Shown here: positions 11,370-21,955 of the stretch, piece after piece
Numbering within the stretch: the first letter of the stretch is position 1
Layout of the letters: every line of letters begins with the position of its first letter
Assembly (NCBI GenBank): GCA_903878085.1
Contig: CAIRGJ010000064.1
Span: 62,001 to 126,000, forward strand
Origin: an uncultured Hyphomicrobiales bacterium
GTDB lineage: Bacteria > Pseudomonadota > Alphaproteobacteria > Rhizobiales > Xanthobacteraceae
Length of the DNA: 64,000 nt
Direction of reading: 5' to 3'
Made by a program: the position numbers and the translations under genes
Notes under the pieces: generated by a model
Seen by the model: the letters and a program-made list of their open reading frames with translations, nothing else
What the model was told of the DNA's origin: nothing
Database searches by the model: none

Positions 11370-12110
11370 ATGTCGAAGCCCCTCACCGATCGTATCGCGC
11401 TGGTCACCGGCGCCTCGCGCGGCATTGGCGCGGCGCTGGCGCTGCAACTGGCGCAAGCAGGCGCCCATGTCGTGGCGGTCGCGCGCACCGTCGGCGGGCT
11501 GGAAGAGCTCGACGACAAGATCAAGGCCATCGGCGGTTCGGCCACTTTGGTGCCGGTCGATATGAAGGACATGGACGGCATCGCCCGGCTGGCGCTGGCG
11601 CTGCACGAGCGCTACGGCCGCCTCGACGTGCTGATCGGCAATGCCGGCGTGCTGGGGCCGCTGTCGCCGCTCGGCCATGTCGAGCCCAGGGACTGGGACA
11701 ACCTTGTCGCGGTCAATATCACTGCCAACTGGCAACTGATCCGCACCATGGACCCGCTGCTCAAAGCAGCGCCCGCCGGCCGCGCGGTGTTCATCTCATC
11801 GGCGCTGGCCTTTCTCGGCCGCGCCTATACCGGGCCTTATGCCGCGTCCAAAGCGGCGCTCAACGCGCTGGTACAGGTCTATGCCGCCGAAAACGCGACC
11901 ACGCGCGTGAAAGTGAACGCGTTCAATCCGGGTCCGACGCGCACCAAGATGTATGCCAGCGGCTGGCCCGGCGTCGATCCGGAGACGCTGCCGCCGCCGG
12001 AAGACGTCGCCAAGGCAATCGTGCCGTTGTGCCTTGCCGACTGCGCCGAGAGCGGCAAGCTCTACGACTTCCGCCAGGCCAAGTTCCTGGAATTCAGAGC
12101 GCCGGCTTAG
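11370..12110 (+). CDS. SDR family NAD(P)-dependent oxidoreductase
   Basis: ALVTGASRGIGAALALQLA, GNAGVLGPLSPL, YAASKAALNAL. Confidence 0.9.
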   Translation: MSKPLTDRIALVTGASRGIGAALALQLAQAGAHVVAVARTVGGLEELDDKIKAIGGSATLVPVDMKDMDGIARLALALHERYGRLDVLIGNAGVLGPLSPLGHVEPRDWDNLVAVNITANWQLIRTMDPLLKAAPAGRAVFISSALAFLGRAYTGPYAASKAALNALVQVYAAENATTRVKVNAFNPGPTRTKMYASGWPGVDPETLPPPEDVAKAIVPLCLADCAESGKLYDFRQAKFLEFRAPA

Positions 12111-12146
12111 CTCCTTTTCCCCGCGTGCGGGGAGAAGTGAAAGGCC

Positions 12147-13511
12147 TCAATGCTTGTGCTTCGCCTTACCCTTGAAGGGATTCTCCTTCTCGCGCAGCAT
12201 CAGGCGTATTGGTGTTCCCGGTAAATCAAAATTCTCGCGCAATGAATTGATGAGATAGCGCTTGTAGGCTTCCGGCAACGCGTCGGCGCGGGTGCAGAAC
12301 AGCACGAAGCTCGGCGGTCGCGTCTTGGCCTGCGTGATGTAGTTCAGCCGCAGCCGGCGGCCCGACACCGCCGGCGGCGGATGCGCCTCGATAGTGGCCT
12401 CGAACCAGCGATTGAGCGCACTGGTTGGGATGCGCTTGTTCCAGACTTCGAAGGCGCCGACGATCGCTTCCATCAGGCGATCGACGCCCTCGCCGGTGAT
12501 GGCCGATAGCGCCACCAGCGGCACGCCCTTCATCTGCCGCAGCTTTTCATCGCACTCGACGCGCAATTTGCCGATCTCGCCCGCGGTCTGCTCTTTCAAA
12601 TCCCATTTGTTGACGCCAATGACGATGGCGCGGCCTTCCTGCTCGACCATGTCGGCGATGCGCTGATCCTGCTCCTCGAAGGCGCTGCCGACATCGAGCA
12701 GCACGACGACGACCTCGGCAAAGCGAATGGCGTTGAGCGCATCGGCGACCGACAGCTTTTCCAGCTTCTCGTCGATGCGCGAACGGCGGCGCAAGCCTGC
12801 GGTATCGTGGATGCGGAATTTCTGACCGTGCCATTCCAGATCGACGGCGATGGCGTCGCGTGTGGTGCCGGCTTCCGCCGAAGTGAGCAGACGCTCCTCG
12901 CCGAGCAAGTGATTGACCAGCGTCGACTTGCCGGCGTTCGGACGTCCGACAATGGCGACGCGGATCGCTTTTTCTTCTTCCGGTTTATCCACGGCTTCGA
13001 TCTGCTCGGCGGTGCGTTGCGGCAATGCCGCGCGCAGCGCGTCGTAGAGATCGGCCATGCCTTCATTGTGTTCGGCGGAAATTCCGACCGGATCGCCAAG
13101 CCCCAGCGCGTAAGCGTCATAGCGCCCCGGCTCGCCGGCGGTGCCTTCCATCTTGTTGGCGATCAGCACGGTCGGCTTGCCGGATTTGCGCGCCAATTCG
13201 GCGAAAGCGCGGTCGTCCGGCGTCGGCCCGATGCGCGCGTCGATCATGAAGAAAATGGCGTCGGCCTGCGCGATCGCGGTTTCGGTCTGCGCCCGCATGC
13301 GGCCCGACAAAGTTTCCGGCGCCGACTCTTCGAGGCCCGCGGTGTCGATCACGGTGAATTCGAGATCGCCGAGCGAGGCCTCGCCTTCGCGGCGGTCGCG
13401 GGTCACGCCCGGGCGGTCGTCGACCAGCGCGACGCGCCGCCCCACCAGCCGATTGAACAGCGTCGATTTTCCGACATTGGGCCGGCCGACGATAGCGACG
13501 GTGAAGGTCAT
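12147..13511 (-). CDS. der: ribosome biogenesis GTPase Der
   Basis: Two G domains: [20 protein letters not shown] and [23 protein letters not shown]; start at MTFTVAIVG. Confidence 0.95.
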   Translation of the reverse strand: MTFTVAIVGRPNVGKSTLFNRLVGRRVALVDDRPGVTRDRREGEASLGDLEFTVIDTAGLEESAPETLSGRMRAQTETAIAQADAIFFMIDARIGPTPDDRAFAELARKSGKPTVLIANKMEGTAGEPGRYDAYALGLGDPVGISAEHNEGMADLYDALRAALPQRTAEQIEAVDKPEEEKAIRVAIVGRPNAGKSTLVNHLLGEERLLTSAEAGTTRDAIAVDLEWHGQKFRIHDTAGLRRRSRIDEKLEKLSVADALNAIRFAEVVVVLLDVGSAFEEQDQRIADMVEQEGRAIVIGVNKWDLKEQTAGEIGKLRVECDEKLRQMKGVPLVALSAITGEGVDRLMEAIVGAFEVWNKRIPTSALNRWFEATIEAHPPPAVSGRRLRLNYITQAKTRPPSFVLFCTRADALPEAYKRYLINSLRENFDLPGTPIRLMLREKENPFKGKAKHKH

Positions 13512-13556
13512 AATTTTTTTCTTTCCCGTCTCCGCAAATGGAGAGGGCAAATGAGG

Positions 13557-14033
13557 TCAGCGCGAGAACGTTCCGGGCGCCGGCGTGGATGGCCACAGCG
13601 CCGGCTGCTGGGCGGCCGGTGCGGGACGATCGAACGCCGGGTCGGGCGCGCTTTGCACCGGCTGCGTCGGCGCAGCCGTCGTGGTGCGCGGCTTCGGCTT
13701 GCGCTTGATCTTGGGCTTGTCCGGATCGACCGCGGCGGTCTTCTTGGCGGCGGGCTTTTCCGGCTCGGGCGGAATGGATTGCGCGGTGTCCGGAGCCGGC
13801 TGATTGCCCTTGATGAATTCCGGCGGAATGCCCTGGCTGACGCCGGGCACGCCTTCCGGGAACACCGCCTTGCGGTCGCCCGGCAGCTTTTTCTTATCGT
13901 TGAGGCCGAAGATATCGAGCTTATCGGGATCGAAATCGGCGCAACCGGACAGCGCCGGCAAGGCCGCAGCCAGCGTGATCAGAAACACGATGCGGTGGAT
14001 GCGGCGCATAACCCGTTTCTCAACTCTCAACAT
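13557..14033 (-). CDS. short Pro/Lys-rich lipoprotein
   Basis: Lipobox LPALSGC then DKKKLPGDRKAVFPEGVPGVSQGIPPE and a Pro/Lys/Ala-rich tail; lies between the YfgM-like TPR gene and der. Confidence 0.6.
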   Translation of the reverse strand: MLRVEKRVMRRIHRIVFLITLAAALPALSGCADFDPDKLDIFGLNDKKKLPGDRKAVFPEGVPGVSQGIPPEFIKGNQPAPDTAQSIPPEPEKPAAKKTAAVDPDKPKIKRKPKPRTTTAAPTQPVQSAPDPAFDRPAPAAQQPALWPSTPAPGTFSR

Positions 14034-14686
14034 CAGCTTTTGCCATCGTTGCCGATCAGCGCCGACAGCACATCGATGCGCGCGCGGGCGCCGGGCGGCG
14101 TTTCGCCGTCGCCGGCGATCATATCGATATAGCGGCGCGCGGTGGCGGCATCGTGATTGCGCCAGGCCGACAGCGCCAGCAATTCGCGCGCGGTATGGCG
14201 GAAGGTCCGGCCAGGCTCGGCGAGCGGATCGAGCCTACGGCGCAGATCGGCGAGCGGCGCGGTATCGACCAGCAGCAATCCGGCGCGCACGCCGGCGAGA
14301 TCCTGCCAAGTCTGGCCGACCGACTTGTCGGCGGCGATGTCGTCATAGGCCTTCACCGCGTCGGCGGGCTTAACTTGTGCGAGCGCTGCGGCGGCACGGA
14401 AGCGCGCCAGCACGCGGTAGCCGTCCGGCGCTTGCGCTACGACCTTGGCGAAAGCGGATTCCGCCTCGGCGTGTTTGCCCTGCTCGCTCAGCGTGACCGC
14501 GGATTCGAACGCGGCGCCGGCGGCCGCCGCTTGCTTGGCAACGTAATATTCGTAGCCGCGCCAGCCGCCGATCCCGGCAACGATCAGAACCGCCACCGCG
14601 ATGATGAAGATGCTGTAGCGCTCCCACAGCTTCTTGAGCTGATCGCGCCGGACTTCCTCGTCTACTTCGTGAAAAATATCGGCCAC
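14033..14686 (-). CDS. YfgM-like tetratricopeptide repeat membrane protein
   Basis: MADIFHEVDEEVRRDQLKKLWERYSIFIIAVAVLIVAGIGGWRGYEYY N-terminal anchor typical of the TPR_21/YfgM family. Confidence 0.8.
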   Translation of the reverse strand: MADIFHEVDEEVRRDQLKKLWERYSIFIIAVAVLIVAGIGGWRGYEYYVAKQAAAAGAAFESAVTLSEQGKHAEAESAFAKVVAQAPDGYRVLARFRAAAALAQVKPADAVKAYDDIAADKSVGQTWQDLAGVRAGLLLVDTAPLADLRRRLDPLAEPGRTFRHTARELLALSAWRNHDAATARRYIDMIAGDGETPPGARARIDVLSALIGNDGKS

Positions 14687-14928
14687 AATAGCTCCAAATC
14701 CGCGTGAATATGGCCTCGGAACCGGCCCCGGGGCGAATTGCGGCGTAACCTAACGATGTGGCGCGCCTAAGGCAAAGCGCGCGCGGAAAATCGTTAATAT
14801 TCAGCGCTTTAGCACAATTTTGCAAAATAGCCAGCAGGCCGCTTGCCCCGATCCGGGGACTTCACCTGCGCCGGCAAGCTGATACCATCCCACGGTTGTC
14901 ATGTGCTCTCTTGCAAGGACACCGGCCG

Positions 14929-16161
14929 ATGATTGCGCCACCGCCGAATGCAACCCGCCTGCAGGCCGCGTTGCACGATGCCACCCTTCACTATCAGGCG
15001 GGACGTCTGGCAGAGGCGGAAAATATCTGCCGCCTCATCTTGCGGGAGCATCCCAACAGCCCGGAAACCAACATGTCGCTCGCCATCGTCCTCAAAGACC
15101 AGGGCAAGCTGGCCGACGCCGAGATTTATTTCCGGAAAGTCGTGGATCTCGTGCCGGGCGCGGCGGCCACGCACAACAATCTCGGCAACATTCTTTTCGC
15201 CCAAGACAAGTTTGAAGAGGCCGAAGCCTGTTACCGGCGCGCGCTGGCGCTACAGCCGGACCTCGCCGATGCGATCAACAACCTTGCGCTGGTTACCGTC
15301 GATCGCGGCGGCGCGACGGAAAGCGTGCCGCTGTTCAGGCGCTACGCCGCCTTGGCCTATGGCGGCGGCGGCGACTTCGGCCGCGAGCAGATCCTGCCGC
15401 ACAAGCTGCAGCACGATGAGGAGCAGCGCGCCTATGTGAGCGGCGGCAACGGCGCCGGCGCGCCGAAATTCCATCTCGAGGAAGGCGCGCGTATGGACGG
15501 CCGCGCGCTCAACCCCGATCCGTCAAACGGCGAGATCGCGGCGAATTGGGAAAACGTGTCGCCGCAGGTCGCCGTGCTCGACAATCTGCTGACGCCCGAA
15601 GCGCTCGAACGGATGCGGCAATATTGCTGGCGCTCGACGATGTGGCACAAGTCTTATCCGAACGGCTATGTCGGCGCGATGCCGGAACACGGCTTTGCCT
15701 GTCCGCTGCTGGCGCAAATCGCCGACGAGCTGCGCGAGACCTATCCGGCCATTATCGGCGATCATCCGCTGCTGCGTTGGTGGGGATTCAAATACACCAG
15801 CCAGCGCAAGGGCATCAACATTCACGCCGACTTCGCCGCGGTGAACGTCAATTTCTGGATCACGCCGGACGAGGCCAATCTCGATCCGGAAAGCGGCGGG
15901 CTGATCATCTGGGACAAGCCGGCGCCGCTGGAATGGACCTTCGCGCAATACAACAATCCGAACGCCGGCGAGACCATCCGTAAATTCCTCGCCGACAGCG
16001 GGGCGAAGGCAATCACCGTGCCGCATCGCGCCAACCGCGCGGTTATTTTCGACTCAGATTTGTTCCACCAGACCGACCAGATCAATTTCAAGGAAGGCTA
16101 TCTCAACCGCCGCATCAACATCACGATGCTGTACGGGAGACGCGAGGCGGCGGCGTCCTAG
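14929..16161 (+). CDS. TPR repeats fused to a 2OG-Fe(II) oxygenase-like domain
   Basis: N-terminal TPRs ([43 protein letters not shown]); C-terminal [17 protein letters not shown]...[12 protein letters not shown] gives an HxD...H facial triad. Confidence 0.75.
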   Translation: MIAPPPNATRLQAALHDATLHYQAGRLAEAENICRLILREHPNSPETNMSLAIVLKDQGKLADAEIYFRKVVDLVPGAAATHNNLGNILFAQDKFEEAEACYRRALALQPDLADAINNLALVTVDRGGATESVPLFRRYAALAYGGGGDFGREQILPHKLQHDEEQRAYVSGGNGAGAPKFHLEEGARMDGRALNPDPSNGEIAANWENVSPQVAVLDNLLTPEALERMRQYCWRSTMWHKSYPNGYVGAMPEHGFACPLLAQIADELRETYPAIIGDHPLLRWWGFKYTSQRKGINIHADFAAVNVNFWITPDEANLDPESGGLIIWDKPAPLEWTFAQYNNPNAGETIRKFLADSGAKAITVPHRANRAVIFDSDLFHQTDQINFKEGYLNRRINITMLYGRREAAAS

Positions 16162-16982
16162 ACCTTCTTCTTCATCGGGTAGACGTGCTCGGGCCCCGGG
16201 AAGGTGCGCGCGCGCACGTCCGCCGCATAATCGGCAATCGCCTTGTCGATGCCGGGGCCGAGGTCGCCGTAGCGCTTGACGAATTTCGGCACCCGCGGCG
16301 ACAGGCCGAGCATGTCCTCCATCACCAGCACCTGGCCGTCGCAGGCGACGCTGGCGCCGATGCCGATGGTCGGGATCGCGATCTGCGCGGTGATCTTGCG
16401 CGCCAATGGCTCGGCCACCGCTTCGATCACCACCGAGAACGCGCCGGCTTCCGCCACTGCCAGTGCATCGGCCTCAATGCGGCCCCAGTCGGCTTCCTCG
16501 CGGCCCTGCGCACGGAACGAGCCGATGGTGTTGATCGACTGCGGCGTCAGGCCGACATGCGCCATCACCGGCACGCCGCGCTCGACCAGAAAGCGAATGG
16601 TGTCGGCCATGCGCACGCCGCCTTCGAGCTTGATCGCGCCGCAGCCGGTTTCCTTCAGCACGCGCGCCGCGCTCATGAAGGCCTGCTCCTTCGACGCCTC
16701 GTAAGAGCCGAACGGCATGTCGATCACGACCAGCGCGCGCGCCGAGCCGCGCATCACCGCGTGACCTTGCAGGATCATCATGTCGAGCGTGACTGGCACC
16801 GTGGTCTCGAAACCGTGCATCACCATGCCGAGCGAGTCGCCGACCAGGATGACGTCGCAATGCTTATCGGCCAGCCGCGCGGTGTGGGCGTGATACGACG
16901 TCAGCATGACGATCGGCTCGCCGCCCTTGCGCGCGAAGATATCCGGCGCGGTCAACCGCTTGACGTCACTCTGGACCGACAT
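16158..16982 (-). CDS. panB: 3-methyl-2-oxobutanoate hydroxymethyltransferase
   Basis: [54 protein letters not shown]. Confidence 0.95.
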   Translation of the reverse strand: MSVQSDVKRLTAPDIFARKGGEPIVMLTSYHAHTARLADKHCDVILVGDSLGMVMHGFETTVPVTLDMMILQGHAVMRGSARALVVIDMPFGSYEASKEQAFMSAARVLKETGCGAIKLEGGVRMADTIRFLVERGVPVMAHVGLTPQSINTIGSFRAQGREEADWGRIEADALAVAEAGAFSVVIEAVAEPLARKITAQIAIPTIGIGASVACDGQVLVMEDMLGLSPRVPKFVKRYGDLGPGIDKAIADYAADVRARTFPGPEHVYPMKKKV

Positions 16983-16984
16983 AA

Positions 16985-17566
16985 CTATCTCCCGAAAACA
17001 GGGACGCCAATGACGATCGGATGGAAGGCGTAACCGAGCGCCAGATAGATGACGATGCCGACGGCGACCACGATGAGATCGTTGGTCCAACCGGCCGGCG
17101 CGGCCGCGACGACAAAATCGGTGCGGCGCTTGGCGGCGATGCGGGCATAGACCGCCCACGCCAGAAACGTGCCGAACAACAAAATCGAGCCGAGATCGCC
17201 ATTCGACAGCAGATGCGCCAGCGCCCAGGTTTTGACCGCGGCGAGCATCGGGTGCTTGGCCTTCGCCTTGATGTGGCTCGGGATGAAGGTGGCGGTGAAC
17301 AGCAGCACCGCGATCAGCATCAGGCCGACGGTGATGTGGCGCATGAAAACCGGCGGCAACCAGACATCGATCCAGCCATGAGCGCGGTATTCCGCAAAGC
17401 CCCAGACGATCAGCGCCAGACCGGCGATGGAAACCAGCCCAAAGGCCACGCGATAGGTGGCAAGCCCGAGGCGGGCGATGGCGGCGGCGCGCGCATCGCG
17501 GCGCGTGACGAACAGATGCGTGGCGAGAAACACCGCCAGCCCGAGAACGAGAACGGCCAGTCCCAT
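16985..17566 (-). CDS. NnrU family membrane protein
   Basis: [65 protein letters not shown]. Confidence 0.82.
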   Translation of the reverse strand: MGLAVLVLGLAVFLATHLFVTRRDARAAAIARLGLATYRVAFGLVSIAGLALIVWGFAEYRAHGWIDVWLPPVFMRHITVGLMLIAVLLFTATFIPSHIKAKAKHPMLAAVKTWALAHLLSNGDLGSILLFGTFLAWAVYARIAAKRRTDFVVAAAPAGWTNDLIVVAVGIVIYLALGYAFHPIVIGVPVFGR

Positions 17567-17669
17567 GCTACCCTCTATATTCCACTTGCGTACGTCCGTC
17601 ACATTGCGCAGAAGCGCAGTAGAGGAACGGCGCGGCCGATGCAAGCCGCCCCCGCATAGGTTATCGTCA

Positions 17670-18665
17670 ATGACCCCAACCCTGCGCTCTCTGCCGATCA
17701 AACGCGTCATGATGGCGCTGGTGCTGCTGTTCGCGGCCTTCACGCCAGGAATGGCGCAGACGCCGGTATGGCCTGCCAAAACCGTGCGCATCCTGGTGCC
17801 GTTCGGTCCCGGCTCCACCCCCGACATCGTGGCGCGGCTGGTCGCCGACGGCCTGGCGAAGAAATATCCCGACAGCGTCTTCCTGGTCGAGAACAAGCCC
17901 GGCGCCAGCGGCAACCTCGCCACCGACGCGGTGGCCAAGGCTACGCCCGACGGCACCACGCTCGGCATCAGCATCGGCGGGCCGCTCGCCATCAACACGC
18001 TGCTGTTTTCGCAATTGCCCTATGACCCCCGCAAGGACATCGCGCCGATCACGCAACTGGTCTCGCAGCCGAGCGCGCTGGCGGTGAATCCTGCGCTCGG
18101 GGTCAACACGGTGGCCGACCTGGTGGCGCTGCTCAAACGGAACCCCGGAAAATATAATTTCAGTTCGATCGGCAATGGCTCGGTGTCGCACCTCGCCATG
18201 GAAGCCATCGCGCAGAAGGCCGGCGTGCAACTGGTGCATCTGCCCTACCCCGGCTCGCCGCAAGCCATCACCGCAGTGATCCGCAATGACGCGCAGATGG
18301 CCTGTCTGCCCGCGATTTCCGTGACACCGCACGCGGCGGCGGGGACAGTGAAACTTCTCGCGGTCACGACGGCCAAACGCTCGCCGTTCCTGCCCGACGT
18401 GCCGACTTTGATGGAGTCCGGCATCGACGTCGACGCCGACGCCTGGAACGGGCTGATCGCGCCCGGCGGCACGCCTGCCGCCATCATCGCGCAGATCAAC
18501 AAGGACGTGGTCGAGATTATCAAGCAGCCGACCGTGCGCGATAAGCTCGCCGGGCAATTGATGGAAGTGATCGGCGGTTCGCCGCAGCAATTCCGCGCCT
18601 TGATCGACAGAGAAATCGCGCGCTGGGCGCCGGTGATCAAGGCGGCGGATATCAAGATCAACTAG
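17670..18665 (+). CDS. tripartite tricarboxylate transporter (Bug/TctC) substrate-binding protein
   Basis: WPAKTVRILVPFGPGSTPDIVARLVADGLAKK..FLVENKPGASGNLATDAVAKATPDGTTLGI. Confidence 0.88.
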   Translation: MTPTLRSLPIKRVMMALVLLFAAFTPGMAQTPVWPAKTVRILVPFGPGSTPDIVARLVADGLAKKYPDSVFLVENKPGASGNLATDAVAKATPDGTTLGISIGGPLAINTLLFSQLPYDPRKDIAPITQLVSQPSALAVNPALGVNTVADLVALLKRNPGKYNFSSIGNGSVSHLAMEAIAQKAGVQLVHLPYPGSPQAITAVIRNDAQMACLPAISVTPHAAAGTVKLLAVTTAKRSPFLPDVPTLMESGIDVDADAWNGLIAPGGTPAAIIAQINKDVVEIIKQPTVRDKLAGQLMEVIGGSPQQFRALIDREIARWAPVIKAADIKIN

Positions 18666-18675
18666 ATTTTTATTT

Positions 18676-18724
18676 GCGCATGATCTTGTCCGAAAACCGG
18701 TGCCCACTTTTCGGGATCATGCGC
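18676..18724. repeat. 49-nt palindromic intergenic repeat, copy A
   Basis: GCGCATGATCTTGTCCGAAAACCGGTGCCCACTTTTCGGGATCATGCGC; near-identical inverted copy at 45539-45587 (4 mismatches). Confidence 0.85.
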
Positions 18725-20345
18725 TCTTGTTCTTCACATCCTTGATGTCGGTAAACACCATGCCCGGCGCGCGTTCGCGGGTGTAATCGAGAATGAACTG
18801 GTTGCGCGCCATGAACACGCGGTCGCCGTCGAGATCGTCGGCGACGCTGGAATAATTGGCCGAGACGAACTCGTCGAGCTTCTTATGATCGGGATGCGAG
18901 ATCCAGCGCGCCAGCTGGAATTCCGGCGTCTCGAAACCGATCTCAAGGCCGTATTCGGCGTCGAGCCTCGTCTTGAGCACGTCGAGCTGGAGAGGGCCAA
19001 CGACGCCAACCAGTGCCGGCGCGCCGTCGAGCGGACGAAACACCTGCACCACGCCCTCTTCCGCCATCTGCTGCAGCGCTTCCTTCAGCTTCTTGGCCTT
19101 CATCGGATCGCCAAGCTTCACGCGGCGCAGGATTTCCGGCGCGAAATTCGGCACGCCGAGAAATTCGATTTCCTCGCCCTCGGTGAAAGTATCGCCGATG
19201 CGCAGCGTGCCGTGGTTCGGGATGCCGACCACGTCGCCGGCATAGGCCTCGTCCGCCACCGAGCGGTCCTGCGCGAAGAAGAATTGCGGCGCCGACAGCG
19301 TCATCGGCTTGCCGGTGCGCACGAGCTTCGCCTTCATGCCGCGGCGCAGCTTGCCCGAGCACAGCCGGGCAAAGGCGATGCGGTCGCGGTGGTTGGGATC
19401 CATGTTGGCTTGAATCTTGAACACGAAGGCGGTCATGCCGTCTTCGTCCGGCTTGACCTGGCGCGTGTTGGCGGTCTGCGGCCGCGGCGGCGGCGCGAAA
19501 CTCGCCAGCGCGTCGAGCAGATCCTCGACGCCGAAATTCTTGATCGCCGAACCGAAATAGACCGGCGTCAGATGGCCCTCGCGGAACGCGGCGAAGTCGA
19601 ACGGCCGGCAGGCGTCCTTCACCAGCGCCAGCTCCTCAGAGATCGCCTTGACGTCCAGCATGGCATTCTTGGCGTGCAGCGATGCCAGATCGAGCGGCTG
19701 CGGCACCGCCGCGCGGCCGTCTTCATTTAAGAGCCGCATGTCGCCGGTGGCGAGTTCATAGGTGCCGACGAAATCGCGGCCGCGGCCAATCGGCCAGTTC
19801 ATCGGCGTGGTGTCGAGCGCCAACGTCTTCTCGATCTCGTCCAAGAGTTCGAACGGGTCGCGGGTCTCGCGATCCATCTTGTTGATGAACGTGATGATCG
19901 GGATGTCGCGCAGGCGGCAGACTTCGAACAGCTTGCGGGTCCGCGCCTCGATGCCCTTGGCGCCGTCGATCACCATCACCGCCGAGTCGACCGCGGTCAG
20001 CGTCCGGTAGGTGTCCTCGGAGAAGTCTTCATGGCCCGGCGTGTCAAGCAGATTGAAGACGCGGCCGTCATAGTCGAAGGTCATCACCGAGGTAACCACG
20101 GAAATGCCGCGCTCGCGCTCGATCGCCATCCAATCGGAGCGGGTCGAGCGGCGGTCGCGCTTGGCCTTGACCTGGCCGGCCAGATTGATGGCGCCGCCGA
20201 ACAGCAGCAGCTTCTCGGTCAGCGTGGTCTTGCCGGCGTCCGGGTGCGAAATAATCGCGAAAGTACGCCGGCGCTCGACCTCGGCGGTGAGCGGCCTAAA
20301 CTGGATCGAATCGGACGGGACGAGCGCCTTGTTCATGGGCGGCAT
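18717..20345 (-). CDS. prfC: peptide chain release factor 3
   Basis: RRRTFAIISHPDAGKTTLTEKLLLFGGAI, DTPGHEDFSEDTYRTL, NKMDRE. Confidence 0.95.
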   Translation of the reverse strand: MPPMNKALVPSDSIQFRPLTAEVERRRTFAIISHPDAGKTTLTEKLLLFGGAINLAGQVKAKRDRRSTRSDWMAIERERGISVVTSVMTFDYDGRVFNLLDTPGHEDFSEDTYRTLTAVDSAVMVIDGAKGIEARTRKLFEVCRLRDIPIITFINKMDRETRDPFELLDEIEKTLALDTTPMNWPIGRGRDFVGTYELATGDMRLLNEDGRAAVPQPLDLASLHAKNAMLDVKAISEELALVKDACRPFDFAAFREGHLTPVYFGSAIKNFGVEDLLDALASFAPPPRPQTANTRQVKPDEDGMTAFVFKIQANMDPNHRDRIAFARLCSGKLRRGMKAKLVRTGKPMTLSAPQFFFAQDRSVADEAYAGDVVGIPNHGTLRIGDTFTEGEEIEFLGVPNFAPEILRRVKLGDPMKAKKLKEALQQMAEEGVVQVFRPLDGAPALVGVVGPLQLDVLKTRLDAEYGLEIGFETPEFQLARWISHPDHKKLDEFVSANYSSVADDLDGDRVFMARNQFILDYTRERAPGMVFTDIKDVKNKSA

Positions 20346-20472
20346 GTGGCAGGGAAACCGTGCCGGTTCAAGGGGGCCGGGCCGGCACGTTCCGAATTGA
20401 TCTTAAGCAAAGCCGGCCAAGGCAGATTTGCTACAGATTCCGCAGCATCGACCAGGGCACCAAAGGCGCACC

Positions 20473-21303
20473 ATGCTGACCTTACATTCGATCGTCCATC
20501 CGACCGACTTCTCCGACGCCAGCGCCGACGCCCTCACCCATGCGCTGCGCATCGCGATAGCGGCGAAAGCCGAACTGCACATTCTGCACGTGCCCACGGC
20601 GCCGGCGGATGAGGACTGGATGTCGTTCCCGCATGTGCCCGAAATACTGATGCGGTGGGGCTTCCTCAATGCGGGCGAGCCGGCCGCCGCGATCCATAGC
20701 AGGCTCGGCATCGCGATCCGCAAGGTCGAACTGCCGCAGCAATCGCCAATTGCCGGCATCCAGGAGTTTCTCGACCAGCACCCGGCCGATCTGATCGTAC
20801 TCGGCATCGAAGGCCGGCATGGCGCCGCGCGCTGGCTGCACGGCCCGGACGCCGAGAAGCTTGCCCGCGATGCCCGAACGCCGACCTTGTTCGTGCCGAT
20901 TCACCGGCGCAACTTCGTCGACCACGCGCGCGGCGAGATGACGTTGCGGCGCGTGCTGATCCCGGTCGATCGTGAACCAGGACCGACCGCAGCCATCGAC
21001 ACCATTATGGCATTTGCCCATGCCATCGGCGGCGATGCCGTGGAAGAGCGCCTGCTGCATGTCGGCCGCAATCCGCCGAAGGTGCCGCGTCCGGGCAATC
21101 CGCAGCAGGCAATCCCGGTCGCCACCCGTGACGGCGACGTGGTCGAAACCATTGTCGAAACCGCCACCGGCTGGCAGGCCGACCTGATCGGCATGCCGAC
21201 CGCCGGGCGCGATGGCTTCATCGACGCGCTGCGCGGCAGCACCACCGAGCGCGTGCTGCGGCAGGCGCCCTGCTCGGTGCTGGCGGTGCCGGTGCAGGCT
21301 TAA
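20473..21303 (+). CDS. universal stress protein (tandem UspA-like domains)
   Basis: SIVHPTDFSDASADALTHALRIA..; second domain ends TERVLRQAPCSVLAVP. Confidence 0.85.
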   Translation: MLTLHSIVHPTDFSDASADALTHALRIAIAAKAELHILHVPTAPADEDWMSFPHVPEILMRWGFLNAGEPAAAIHSRLGIAIRKVELPQQSPIAGIQEFLDQHPADLIVLGIEGRHGAARWLHGPDAEKLARDARTPTLFVPIHRRNFVDHARGEMTLRRVLIPVDREPGPTAAIDTIMAFAHAIGGDAVEERLLHVGRNPPKVPRPGNPQQAIPVATRDGDVVETIVETATGWQADLIGMPTAGRDGFIDALRGSTTERVLRQAPCSVLAVPVQA

Positions 21304-21398
21304 GCGCCCGGCGGCAGAACATCTCCGGCCGGAACAAGCGGCGCCGGCGGTCGATACCACAGGCTAGCCAACACGCTGCGCCAGTTCGTTCGGCGCGC

Positions 21399-21749
21399 TC
21401 ACAGGGCGGCGCTATACTGTTCCGGCTTGAAGCCCACCAGTAATTTGCCGCCGCCCAAATTCAGCACCGGACGCTTGATCATCGAGGGCTGCGCCAGCAT
21501 CAGCGCGATGGCCTTCTTTTCGGTGAGGCCTTCTTTGTCCTTGTCGGGCAGTTTCTTGAACGTGGTGCCGGCGCGGTTGAGCAGCGTCTCCCAGCCGACT
21601 TTCTTGGCCCAGCGCTCCAGGCGCTCGCGCTCGATGCCGGCGGTCTTGTAGTCGTGGAAGGTGTAGTCGACGCCCTGCTTGTCGAGGAAGGCGCGCGCCT
21701 TCTTCATGGTGTCGCAGTTCTTGATGCCGTAAATCGTGACCGTTTTCAT
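21399..21749 (-). CDS. ArsC/Spx family reductase-like protein (YffB-like)
   Basis: VTIYGIKNCDTMKKARAFLDKQGVDYTFHDYKTAGI, single-Cys ArsC-family motif. Confidence 0.85.
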   Translation of the reverse strand: MKTVTIYGIKNCDTMKKARAFLDKQGVDYTFHDYKTAGIERERLERWAKKVGWETLLNRAGTTFKKLPDKDKEGLTEKKAIALMLAQPSMIKRPVLNLGGGKLLVGFKPEQYSAAL

Positions 21750-21955
21750 CGCGGATTGCCTAACTTATTGGCTTGCCTCTTAGCACAAGTTTTGATTCAT
21801 TGGCTGAGAGTAGAAGCGGTCAGGGTCTTATCGGTCCCAGGACATTGCTCGGCAAAGATCGAACGTTTCGTTCTGCGGCCGGCATCGACCTTCACTCACT
21901 CCCGGCTTCCAGCACCGTTCGATCGTTGTCCCCGCGATCATCGATGGAGACGATC

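Noticed and set aside
12807-14132. 441-aa plus-strand ORF spanning the der and lipoprotein genes
   Set aside because: Antisense to der and two further genes on the minus strand; translation shows no domain motifs
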